Source of the DNA: Bacteroides intestinalis DSM 17393
Lineage (GTDB): Bacteria > Bacteroidota > Bacteroidia > Bacteroidales > Bacteroidaceae
Direction of reading: 5' to 3'
Length of the DNA stretch: 64,000 nucleotides
Assembly (NCBI RefSeq): GCF_000172175.1
Contig: NZ_ABJL02000007.1
Coordinates: 1 to 64,000, forward strand
The notes under the pieces were generated by a model. The model did no database searches. It was not told the DNA's origin and was given only the letters and a program-made list of their open reading frames with translations. Both the position numbers and the translations under genes were made by a program. Shown here one piece after another: positions 7,239 through 15,063 of the stretch; within the stretch, counting starts at the first letter, position 1, and the number at the start of each line of letters is the position of its first letter.

Positions 7239-8396
7239 ATGAAACAAGCTCTCAAACTTATACTCTCCACCCTGTTCGGGGCATGCATCGGCTTCGGGGC
7301 AGTGATGCTTTGCATTACATTCTTTACGGAAACCACACTCAGTGAATTCTTTGGCAACATGGGGAATGTACAGCTAAGCAGATTATTGCTCTCCTGTATC
7401 CTGTCGTTGGTATGCCTCATACTTGCTGTCTTCGTACAAATCATCCTGCACGAAGGCGGACATCTGATTTTCGGGCTTGCTACCGGCTACCGGTTCGTCT
7501 CTTTCCGTGTGGGCAGCCTTACCCTGATAAAAGAAGGTGGAAAGTTCCGCTTCAAACGCTTCTCCATCTCCGGCACAGGCGGCCAATGCCTGCTTTCCCC
7601 ACCGGATAAGCCTTACGAACAAATGCCTTACTTCTGGTACAATGCAGGCGGGGTACTGATGAATCTGTTGACGGGAATCATCGCACTTATTCTTTGGATT
7701 TCGTACCCTGAATTGCCGTTACCCCTGCATCTATTCCTCCTATTTTCCTTTATCTGCGGTTTCTTCCTGGCGCTGATGAACGGCATCCCATTGAAAATGT
7801 CGGGCATCACGAATGATGCCTACAACCTGATATTGATGCACCGCGACCTGAATACCCGGAAGTACCTGGCCCTTCAATTAGCCGTCAACGCTGAAGTTCA
7901 GAAAGGCATGAGACTGAAAGATATGCCGGACGAATGGTTCCCGAACGATGAAGTGACAGACTATAAGAATATCATGCAAGTTGCCGTAAAATTACTCTAT
8001 ATCTCGCGCTATGTCGACCGGAAAGAGTTCAAGACAGCGCAGGTCCTTTTCAGCGAGATAGAACAACACAAAGAAGAAATTGTAGGATTATACGTAAAAG
8101 AAATCGAATGCGAACTCTTGTTCCTCGAACTGATAGGCGAACGAAGACAAGAAGAAGTGGAGCGACTTTATACAGACAGGACAAAGAGATACATCCAGCG
8201 ATACAAGACCATGATGTCCTCCAAACAACGCCTGCTGTGTGCACTTGCCTTGTATTGGGAGAACCGGCCGGAGCGTGCGAAGGAGATTTATGAGAAGGTA
8301 GTCCGTAAGCGGGACAAGTATCTGCTGCAAGGTGAAGTCAACTCTGATTTGGATATCATGGAGACGATACTTCGGGAAGCACAAATACAGGTTTAA
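7239..8396 (+). CDS. membrane protein with HEGGH zinc-protease motif (M50-like)
   Basis: 385 residues from the ATG at 7239. Two hydrophobic helices (about 4-28 and 45-68) lead into HEGGH (His71, Glu72, His75), the HExxH zinc motif placed in a membrane segment as in site-2 proteases. More helices follow near 130-190, including NAGGVLMNLLTG, which resembles the second M50 motif N-x-x-P-G only loosely. The C-terminal half (about 200-385) is soluble, helical and TPR-like. I infer an intramembrane-type metallopeptidase or a derived relative; the substrate is unknown. No anti-sigma factor or PDZ domain is visible. Confidence 0.6.
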   Translation: MKQALKLILSTLFGACIGFGAVMLCITFFTETTLSEFFGNMGNVQLSRLLLSCILSLVCLILAVFVQIILHEGGHLIFGLATGYRFVSFRVGSLTLIKEGGKFRFKRFSISGTGGQCLLSPPDKPYEQMPYFWYNAGGVLMNLLTGIIALILWISYPELPLPLHLFLLFSFICGFFLALMNGIPLKMSGITNDAYNLILMHRDLNTRKYLALQLAVNAEVQKGMRLKDMPDEWFPNDEVTDYKNIMQVAVKLLYISRYVDRKEFKTAQVLFSEIEQHKEEIVGLYVKEIECELLFLELIGERRQEEVERLYTDRTKRYIQRYKTMMSSKQRLLCALALYWENRPERAKEIYEKVVRKRDKYLLQGEVNSDLDIMETILREAQIQV

Positions 8397-8416
8397 GTGA
8401 AGCCATTATTATTTTC

Positions 8417-8448
8417 TTTGCATTATTACTTTATAATAATTATCTTTG
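8417..8448 (+). promoter_or_regulatory. promoter of the ATPase gene
   Basis: TTTG (8417-8420), 20 bases, TATCTTTG (8441-8448) is a full match to the Bacteroides promoter pattern, 26 bases before the ATG at 8475. Confidence 0.75.
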
Positions 8449-8474
8449 CATAATCATCATAAAGTAAAGAAGCC

Positions 8475-9605
8475 ATGCCAATCATCCGAAACCCTTTCAT
8501 TATAAACGGATACATATCCCCCGCCTATTTCTGTGACAGGAAAGCGGAGAGCGAGATACTTATCCGCCAAATGACCAATGGTAATAATATCGCGTTAATC
8601 TCAACGCGAAGAATGGGTAAGACAGGATTGATACGTCATTGCTTCCAGAGTAAAGAAATTCAAAAGGCATATTACACATTCTTTATTGACATATATGCAA
8701 CTAAATCTCTGCGTGAGTTTGTGTTTGCCCTTAGTAAAGAAATTATTGAGTCATTAAAATCCTCGGGCAAGAAAGCGATACAGACTTTCTGGGAAACGAT
8801 GAAGTCGCTGCAAGCCAGTCTGACATTCGACTTTAATGGTAACCCTTCATTCAATTTAGGCTTGGGAGACATCCAGTCTCCGGATGCTACATTGGATGAA
8901 ATATTTCATTATCTGGAACAGGCCAACAAGCCCTGTATCGTAGCCATTGACGAATTCCAGCAAATTACCAATTATGCAGAAGACAATGTAGAAGCTATCC
9001 TGCGTACTTATGTGCAACATTGCAACAATGCCCATTTCATCTTTGCCGGAAGCCAGAGGCACATTATGGGTAATATATTCCTGACAGCATCACGTCCCTT
9101 TTATCAGAGCGTATCGATGATGCATCTGGAAAGCATCCCTTTAGAAGAATACATCAAATTTGCTCAGAAACATTTCAAAGAAGCAAATAAGACTATATCC
9201 AAAGAAGCCATCGAACACATATACAAATATTTCGATGGTATAACCTGGTACATGCAGAAAGTACTGCATACCCTGTATGACATGACACCTGTCAATCAGG
9301 TTGCCGATATTTCGATGGTAGAGGAAGCCATCTGTCAAATCATAGGCTCGTTTCAATATACCTACTCCGAGACCCTTTTCCGGATGCCCGAGAAACAAAA
9401 AGAACTGCTCATTGCTATTACCAAAGAAGGGAAAGCAAGTGCCATTACCTCCGGTGCATTCATCAAGAAATATAGATTGCCATCTTCCAGCTCTGTACAA
9501 TCGGCATTAAAAGGACTGTTGGAAAAGGATTTTGTCACACAAGAGGCGGGAGCTTATCAGATTTACGACCGTTTCTTCGGATTATGGCTTCAAAGAAACT
9601 ACTAA
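8475..9605 (+). CDS. AAA ATPase of the archaeal-type ATPase group
   Basis: 376 residues, no signal peptide, cytoplasmic. Begins with the NPF...YFCDR segment typical of these STAND-like ATPases. Walker A is RRMGKTGL with Lys49; Walker B is CIVAIDEFQQ with Asp159 and Glu160; a sensor-like FIFAGSQ follows near 192. The C-terminal third (about 300-376) reads as a winged helix (SSVQSALKGLLEKDFV). The family is common in Bacteroides and often of unknown role; some members act in defence or DNA transactions, but nothing around it here supports that. It lies 12 bases before the methyltransferase gene and probably shares its transcript. Confidence 0.75.
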   Translation: MPIIRNPFIINGYISPAYFCDRKAESEILIRQMTNGNNIALISTRRMGKTGLIRHCFQSKEIQKAYYTFFIDIYATKSLREFVFALSKEIIESLKSSGKKAIQTFWETMKSLQASLTFDFNGNPSFNLGLGDIQSPDATLDEIFHYLEQANKPCIVAIDEFQQITNYAEDNVEAILRTYVQHCNNAHFIFAGSQRHIMGNIFLTASRPFYQSVSMMHLESIPLEEYIKFAQKHFKEANKTISKEAIEHIYKYFDGITWYMQKVLHTLYDMTPVNQVADISMVEEAICQIIGSFQYTYSETLFRMPEKQKELLIAITKEGKASAITSGAFIKKYRLPSSSSVQSALKGLLEKDFVTQEAGAYQIYDRFFGLWLQRNY

Positions 9606-9617
9606 ACGATAAGGTTT

Positions 9618-10832
9618 ATGAAACTGAATGACGAAACCCTTCGTTTTATACACGAACACTGCAAGGATGATGTACGCAACCTGGCTCTGCAAGCGCCGAA
9701 ATATCCCGGTGTGGATATGCCTGTCGCACTGACACAGATAGCAGGCAGACAGGCGGCGGCAGAGAAAATACCATCCTGGTATGCAGAAGAAGGCATTCTA
9801 TATCCCCGCCACTTGTCCTTAGAGCAATGTTCCTCGGAAGCTACGGCACGATACAAAGCATCTATCATTCCGGAGTTTTCCTCCGGCACACTGGCCGACT
9901 TAACCGGAGGGTTCGGCATAGACTGTGCTTTTCTTTCTCCGAAATTCCATCATGTCACCTATGTGGAACGGCAGGAGGTTCTTTGCGAAATTGCTTCGCA
10001 TAACTTTCCGCTACTGGCTCTGAACCATATCCGGATAGAAAACAAAGACGCCATCCGGCATCTGCAAGAAATGTCTTCCGCCGACTGGATATTCATTGAC
10101 CCCGCCCGTCGAGACGGACATGGCGGTAAGACCGTCGCCATTGCCGACTGTGAACCGAATGTAGCCGAACTGGAATCCCTGCTGCTCGAAAAGGCGCAGC
10201 ACGTAATGGTGAAACTCTCCCCCATGCTCGACTTGTCTTTGGCTATTCAGGATTTAAAGTACGTACAGGAAGCACATATTGTTTCTGTAAACAATGAATG
10301 CAAAGAACTCTTACTCATCTTAGGACACAATACTGTTGCCGCAGAGAATATTCCCATCCATTGCATCAATCTGCAAATGAAGGATGGGAGAAATACAGAG
10401 CCAACCGGACAGTTCTTCACTTTCACCCGCGAACAGGAACAATCAAGCTCCAATGAATATACCGATACTTTAGATAAATATCTATATGAGCCCAATGCGT
10501 CCATCCTCAAAGCAGGGGCTTTCCGCAATGTAGCCTGTATATATAAGGTGAAGAAACTGCATCCCAACAGTCACCTCTATACTTCCGGTGAACCGATAAA
10601 GAACTTCCCCGGAAGAAGCTTCCGGATAACGGGTATATGTACATTGAATAAGAAAGAACTAAAAAGCGTATTAGGAGATCTGAAGAAAGCCAATATCACG
10701 GTTCGTAACTTTCCAAGTTCAGTAGCGGAACTCCGTAAACGTATCAAATTGAGCGAAGGCGGAGAAGTTTATCTGTTCGCTACGACCTTGATCAATGAAC
10801 AGAAAGTTCTGATCCGTTGCGAGAAAATATAA
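9618..10832 (+). CDS. predicted SAM-dependent RNA methyltransferase with THUMP-like domain
   Basis: 404 residues, cytoplasmic. An N-terminal helical region (about 1-90) precedes a Rossmann-fold methyltransferase: LADLTGGFGIDC near 92 is the SAM-binding loop, YVERQEVLCEIA the following acidic strand, and IFIDPARRDGHGGK near 155 the catalytic DPARR motif of this group. The C-terminal portion (about 310-404, FPGRSFRITGI onward) matches the THUMP-like domain found in these proteins. The family is conserved in Bacteroidetes; the modified nucleotide is not known to me. Translationally close to the upstream ATPase gene. Confidence 0.78.
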   Translation: MKLNDETLRFIHEHCKDDVRNLALQAPKYPGVDMPVALTQIAGRQAAAEKIPSWYAEEGILYPRHLSLEQCSSEATARYKASIIPEFSSGTLADLTGGFGIDCAFLSPKFHHVTYVERQEVLCEIASHNFPLLALNHIRIENKDAIRHLQEMSSADWIFIDPARRDGHGGKTVAIADCEPNVAELESLLLEKAQHVMVKLSPMLDLSLAIQDLKYVQEAHIVSVNNECKELLLILGHNTVAAENIPIHCINLQMKDGRNTEPTGQFFTFTREQEQSSSNEYTDTLDKYLYEPNASILKAGAFRNVACIYKVKKLHPNSHLYTSGEPIKNFPGRSFRITGICTLNKKELKSVLGDLKKANITVRNFPSSVAELRKRIKLSEGGEVYLFATTLINEQKVLIRCEKI

Positions 10833-10961
10833 ATGCCTTGTAACAGGTATTTTCCTTTTTAATGTAACCTCAGCAAAACAAGATGTAACATCCGGAAGAA
10901 ATCTGTAACATAGGCTTAACTATCTGAAATACGATTCTTCTTCCAAATCCTCTTTTCTGCC

Positions 10962-10969
10962 TATTTTTG
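10962..10969 (+). promoter_or_regulatory. -7 box of the GH3-GH8 operon
   Basis: TATTTTTG matches TAnnTTTG, giving RNA from near 10976 and an ATG at 11033. Upstream, GTAAC occurs four times (10840, 10864, 10885, 10905) at 20-24 base intervals, which might be regulatory. Confidence 0.5.
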
Positions 10970-11032
10970 TAATCGTCATCCACAATGACAAAACAGAAGT
11001 CTATTAATAACAATAAAAAGCGCACTAATACC

Positions 11033-13624
11033 ATGAAAAGAAAACTTCAGTTGCTCACCGGAATCGGATGCCTGTGTCTGTGCTTCCTTTCCTGTTCACA
11101 ACCTCCCTACAAAAACCCGGCACTAAGCCCGGAAGAGCGTGCCAATGATCTGGTAGGCCGACTCACACTGGAAGAGAAAGCCGCCCTGATGCAAAACACA
11201 TCTCCCGCCATTCCCCGACTGGGCATAAAAGCCTATGACTGGTGGAACGAAGCGCTGCACGGCGTAGGACGCGCCGGACTGGCAACCGTATTCCCGCAAG
11301 CCATCGGTATGGGAGCTTCTTTCAACAATGAACTGCTTTACGATGTATTCACCGCAATTTCGGATGAAGCACGCGCCAAGAATACCGAATTCAGCAAAGA
11401 AGGCGGATTGAAGCGTTATCAAGGGCTCACCATGTGGACACCTAACATCAACATCTTCCGTGATCCGCGTTGGGGACGGGGGCAAGAAACTTACGGAGAA
11501 GACCCTTACCTCACCAGCCAGATGGGTATGGCAGTGGTACGCGGTCTGCAAGGTCCTGAGGGGGAAAAATATGACAAGTTGCATGCCTGCGCCAAGCACT
11601 ATGCCGTACATTCCGGTCCGGAATGGAACCGCCATAGTTTCAATGCCGAAAACATCGACCCGCGTGATCTTTGGGAAACCTATCTGCCTGCTTTTAAAGA
11701 CCTGGTTCAAAAAGCGCATGTGAAAGAAGTGATGTGTGCCTACAACCGTTTTGAAGGTGAACCCTGTTGCGGAAGCAACCGCCTACTAATGCACATTCTG
11801 CGTGACGAATGGGGATATAAAGAAATCGTAGTATCGGATTGCTGGGCAATCAGCGACTTCTACAACAAAGGTGCCCATGAAACCGATCCCGACAAACAAC
11901 ACGCTTCCGCCAAGGCCGTACTCTCCGGAACAGATATAGAATGCGGAGATAGCTACGGATCACTGCCCGAAGCTGTGAAGGAAGGGTTGATTGACGAGAA
12001 ACAGATAGACATCTCTCTGAAGCGCCTGATGAAAGCCCGCTTTGAGTTGGGCGAGATGGACGAACCTTCGCAAGTGTCCTGGGCACAGATTCCTTACAGC
12101 GTGGTAGATAGTAAAGAACATCGTGAACTGGCACTCCGCATGGCACGCGAGAGCCTTGTATTGTTGCAAAACAATCAGAGTTTACTGCCTTTAAATAAAA
12201 ACCTGAAAGTGGCCGTGGTAGGACCTAATGCCAATGACTCCGTAATGCAATGGGGCAACTACAATGGTTTCCCCTCACATACCATCACTCTATTGGAGGG
12301 TATCCGCGAATATCTGCCCGAATCACAGATCATCTATGAACCCGGATGCGACCTGACCTCCGATGTTACTTTGCAAAGCGTATTCCAGCAATGTAGCATG
12401 GATGGCAAACAAGGTTTCAGTGCCAAATACTGGAATAATACGAAACAGGAAGGAACACCGGATGCAACCAATCACATCAGCACCCCCTTCCACTTCATCA
12501 CCACCGGTGCCACGACCTTTGCAGCCGGCATCAACCTGCAAGATTTCTCTGCCAGCTACGAATCCGTATTCCGCCCCGTCAAGAGTGAAGACATCGCCTT
12601 CCGCTTCCAGACTCAAGGGATAACGAAACTCTCCATTAACGGTAAGGAAGTGGCTGCAGGCATGAACTTCAAGAACAATGCAAAAGTCTACACCCTCCAG
12701 GCAGAAGCTGGAAAGGAATATCATATCAAGATTGATTTTACTTTCCGCAACCGTGATGCCGCACTCGATTTTGACATGGGGCGTGAAGTCCCCGTTGATC
12801 TGAAGCAAACAGTAAACAAGGTAAAAGAGGCGGATGTCATCATCTTTGCCGGAGGTATATCCCCGGCAGTGGAAGGTGAGGAAATGCATGTCAACATTCC
12901 CGGCTTCAAGGGAGGTGACCGCGAAACCATCGAACTTCCATCTATCCAAAGCCGTTTGCTTGCCGAATTGAAGAAAGCAGGAAAGAAGATCGTATTCGTC
13001 AACTTCTCCGGTTCCGCTATCGCTCTGACTCCCGAATCGAAAACATGCGATGCTATCCTGCAAGCATGGTATCCCGGTCAAGCCGGTGGTACGGCTATCG
13101 CCAATGTCCTCTTCGGAGATTATAACCCGGCAGGACGTCTTCCAGTCACTTTCTATAAGAGTACGAGCCAACTGCCCGGCTTTGAAGATTATTCCATGAA
13201 GGAACGCACGTACCGGTACATGACAGAAGCTCCGCTCTTCCCCTTCGGGCATGGTTTGAGTTATACCACATTCCGTTACGGAGACGCTTCATTGAATACA
13301 CAGGAAGTAAAAGATGGAGAACAAACCATCCTGACCATCCCCGTGAGCAATGTAGGTGAATACGACGGGGAAGAAGTGGTACAGGTGTATCTGCGTCGTC
13401 CGGGCGACAAAGAAGGTCCGTCGCACGCACTCCGTGCCTTTAAGCGTGCGAACATCGCCAAAGGGGCAACCAGCAATGTGACCGTATCATTAAGCAAAGA
13501 AGATTTCGAATGGTTTGATACGGAAACCAATACAATGCGCCCGATAGAAGGTGATTATGAAATACTTTATGGTGGTACGTCGGAGCTGAAACAGTTGAAG
13601 GCGATACCAGTCATTGTTAAATGA
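11033..13624 (+). CDS. GH3 beta-xylosidase/beta-glucosidase with PA14 insert, lipoprotein
   Basis: 863 residues from the ATG at 11033; an earlier in-frame ATG at 10985 lies only about 10 bases after the predicted RNA start. Lipobox FLSC gives a membrane-anchored lipoprotein. GH3 layout: TIM barrel with KHYAVHSGPE, nucleophile Asp269 in VVSDCWAISDF; then the sandwich domain interrupted by a PA14-like region (about 455-610), and a C-terminal fibronectin-like domain (about 770-860, GEEVVQVYLRRP). The WWNEALHG signature favours beta-xylosidase. It releases xylose from xylo-oligosaccharide ends and is followed after 49 bases by the GH8 gene, which supports that substrate. Confidence 0.88.
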   Translation: MKRKLQLLTGIGCLCLCFLSCSQPPYKNPALSPEERANDLVGRLTLEEKAALMQNTSPAIPRLGIKAYDWWNEALHGVGRAGLATVFPQAIGMGASFNNELLYDVFTAISDEARAKNTEFSKEGGLKRYQGLTMWTPNINIFRDPRWGRGQETYGEDPYLTSQMGMAVVRGLQGPEGEKYDKLHACAKHYAVHSGPEWNRHSFNAENIDPRDLWETYLPAFKDLVQKAHVKEVMCAYNRFEGEPCCGSNRLLMHILRDEWGYKEIVVSDCWAISDFYNKGAHETDPDKQHASAKAVLSGTDIECGDSYGSLPEAVKEGLIDEKQIDISLKRLMKARFELGEMDEPSQVSWAQIPYSVVDSKEHRELALRMARESLVLLQNNQSLLPLNKNLKVAVVGPNANDSVMQWGNYNGFPSHTITLLEGIREYLPESQIIYEPGCDLTSDVTLQSVFQQCSMDGKQGFSAKYWNNTKQEGTPDATNHISTPFHFITTGATTFAAGINLQDFSASYESVFRPVKSEDIAFRFQTQGITKLSINGKEVAAGMNFKNNAKVYTLQAEAGKEYHIKIDFTFRNRDAALDFDMGREVPVDLKQTVNKVKEADVIIFAGGISPAVEGEEMHVNIPGFKGGDRETIELPSIQSRLLAELKKAGKKIVFVNFSGSAIALTPESKTCDAILQAWYPGQAGGTAIANVLFGDYNPAGRLPVTFYKSTSQLPGFEDYSMKERTYRYMTEAPLFPFGHGLSYTTFRYGDASLNTQEVKDGEQTILTIPVSNVGEYDGEEVVQVYLRRPGDKEGPSHALRAFKRANIAKGATSNVTVSLSKEDFEWFDTETNTMRPIEGDYEILYGGTSELKQLKAIPVIVK

Positions 13625-13673
13625 TAATTTAACTGCGTAATCTTGAAAATCATATAATATAAAACGTTCCTTT

Positions 13674-14933
13674 ATGAAGAACTTATTTTACCTCCTCCTT
13701 TGCCTCATCGCCGGGACATCGTGCAGCCAGGCAGACCCGACAAAGCCCTGGGATAAAGGTGCCTTTGAAACACAGAAATACCGGAATCTCCTCGCCGAGA
13801 TGGGCTACAAACAGGCAGATATTGATGCCAAGCTCAAATCCGTCTTTGACGGTGTATTCTACGGTCCCGACAAAGTATATTTTGAAGTAGGCGACTCTAT
13901 GGCTTACATCAGTGACATCAAAAACCATGATGTCCGCACCGAAGGTATGTCTTACGGATTAATGATTGCAGTCCAGTTCGACCGTAAAGATATCTTCGAC
14001 CGCCTTTGGCGATGGGGCACAAAGTACATGCAGCATCAAGACGGTCCGTTGAAAGGATACTTCGCCTGGAGCTGCGAGACAGACGGTACCCGTAACTCCC
14101 AAGGCCCCGCCTCCGACGGAGAACTTTACTATGTAACCGCCCTCATCTTCGCCTCCAACCGTTGGGGAAACGACACCGGCATCAACTACCTTGCCGAAGC
14201 TCGGAATATCCTGAACTGTTCCATGGAGAAAGATGGTACAGACCGAGTAATGCCTTTTATCAATGTAGAGCATAAGCTCATCACCTTCGTCCCCGACATA
14301 CGGGGCGGCCTTTTCACCGATCCATCTTACCACGTACCCGCTTTCTATGAAGTATGGGCACGCTGGGCCGATGATGGCAGAGCCGACTTCTGGCGTGAAT
14401 GTGCCGAATGCAGTCGTGAATACCTGCATAAAAGCATCCACCCCGTAACCGGTCTGAACCCCGATTACAACAACTATGACGGCAGCCTGCTGGGCAATAA
14501 CCGCATTATTGGTGATGCTTTCCGCTTCGATTCTTGGCGTGTACCGATGAATATTGCTTTAGATTACTCCTGGGCATGTGCCGACAAAGAGTGGCAACAG
14601 GAATACGGCAACAAAATCCAGAACTTTCTCTACAGCCAGGGTATTGATACTTTCGTAGACCAGTACAACATAGACGGTACACAGGTAAAAGATACCCTCC
14701 GAGCCGGAGAACACAAGGCGTTAAGACACTCTTTAGGCTTAGTAGCCACTTCTGCCGTCGCCTCACTGATGTGCACTCACGAGAAAAGCCGTGAGTTCGT
14801 AGACAAGTTGTGGAACGCAAAACACGAGCCGTATGAAGACGGATACTTCGATGCTTACTATGACGGGCTGCTCCGCCTCTTCGCTTTTATGCACCTGAGT
14901 GGAAACTACCGCATCATCTTCCCTGAAAAGTAA
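13674..14933 (+). CDS. GH8 reducing-end xylose-releasing exo-oligoxylanase type, lipoprotein
   Basis: 419 residues; lipobox AGTSC. GH8 (alpha/alpha)6 barrel. The acid is Glu90 in RTEGMSYGLM and the likely base Asp286 in AFRFDSWRVPMN; PASDGELYY near 140 lines the subsites. The sequence is closest in feel to Rex enzymes, which remove xylose from the reducing end of xylo-oligosaccharides, rather than to cellulases or chitosanases. With the GH3 upstream, the pair would trim xylo-oligosaccharides from both ends. Subfamily assignment is by motif memory, so the exact activity is less certain than the family. Confidence 0.88.
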   Translation: MKNLFYLLLCLIAGTSCSQADPTKPWDKGAFETQKYRNLLAEMGYKQADIDAKLKSVFDGVFYGPDKVYFEVGDSMAYISDIKNHDVRTEGMSYGLMIAVQFDRKDIFDRLWRWGTKYMQHQDGPLKGYFAWSCETDGTRNSQGPASDGELYYVTALIFASNRWGNDTGINYLAEARNILNCSMEKDGTDRVMPFINVEHKLITFVPDIRGGLFTDPSYHVPAFYEVWARWADDGRADFWRECAECSREYLHKSIHPVTGLNPDYNNYDGSLLGNNRIIGDAFRFDSWRVPMNIALDYSWACADKEWQQEYGNKIQNFLYSQGIDTFVDQYNIDGTQVKDTLRAGEHKALRHSLGLVATSAVASLMCTHEKSREFVDKLWNAKHEPYEDGYFDAYYDGLLRLFAFMHLSGNYRIIFPEK

Positions 14934-14955
14934 ACTTAGAGCATAACCCTAAAAA

Positions 14956-15000
14956 AAGAAACAGTAGATTCAGGATTTACATCCTATTCTACTGTTTCTT
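14956..15000. terminator. bidirectional terminator between GH8 and sulfatase genes
   Basis: AAGAAACAGTAGA (14956-14968) and TCTACTGTTTCTT (14988-15000) form a perfect 13-bp stem between two convergent genes; A-rich on one side and T-rich on the other, so it could act both ways. Confidence 0.75.
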
Positions 15001-15063
15001 CACTAATTAACTAATCCTAAAAACATCCTACCATATAATTGCAGAGATTTGGTAAAAAGATAG

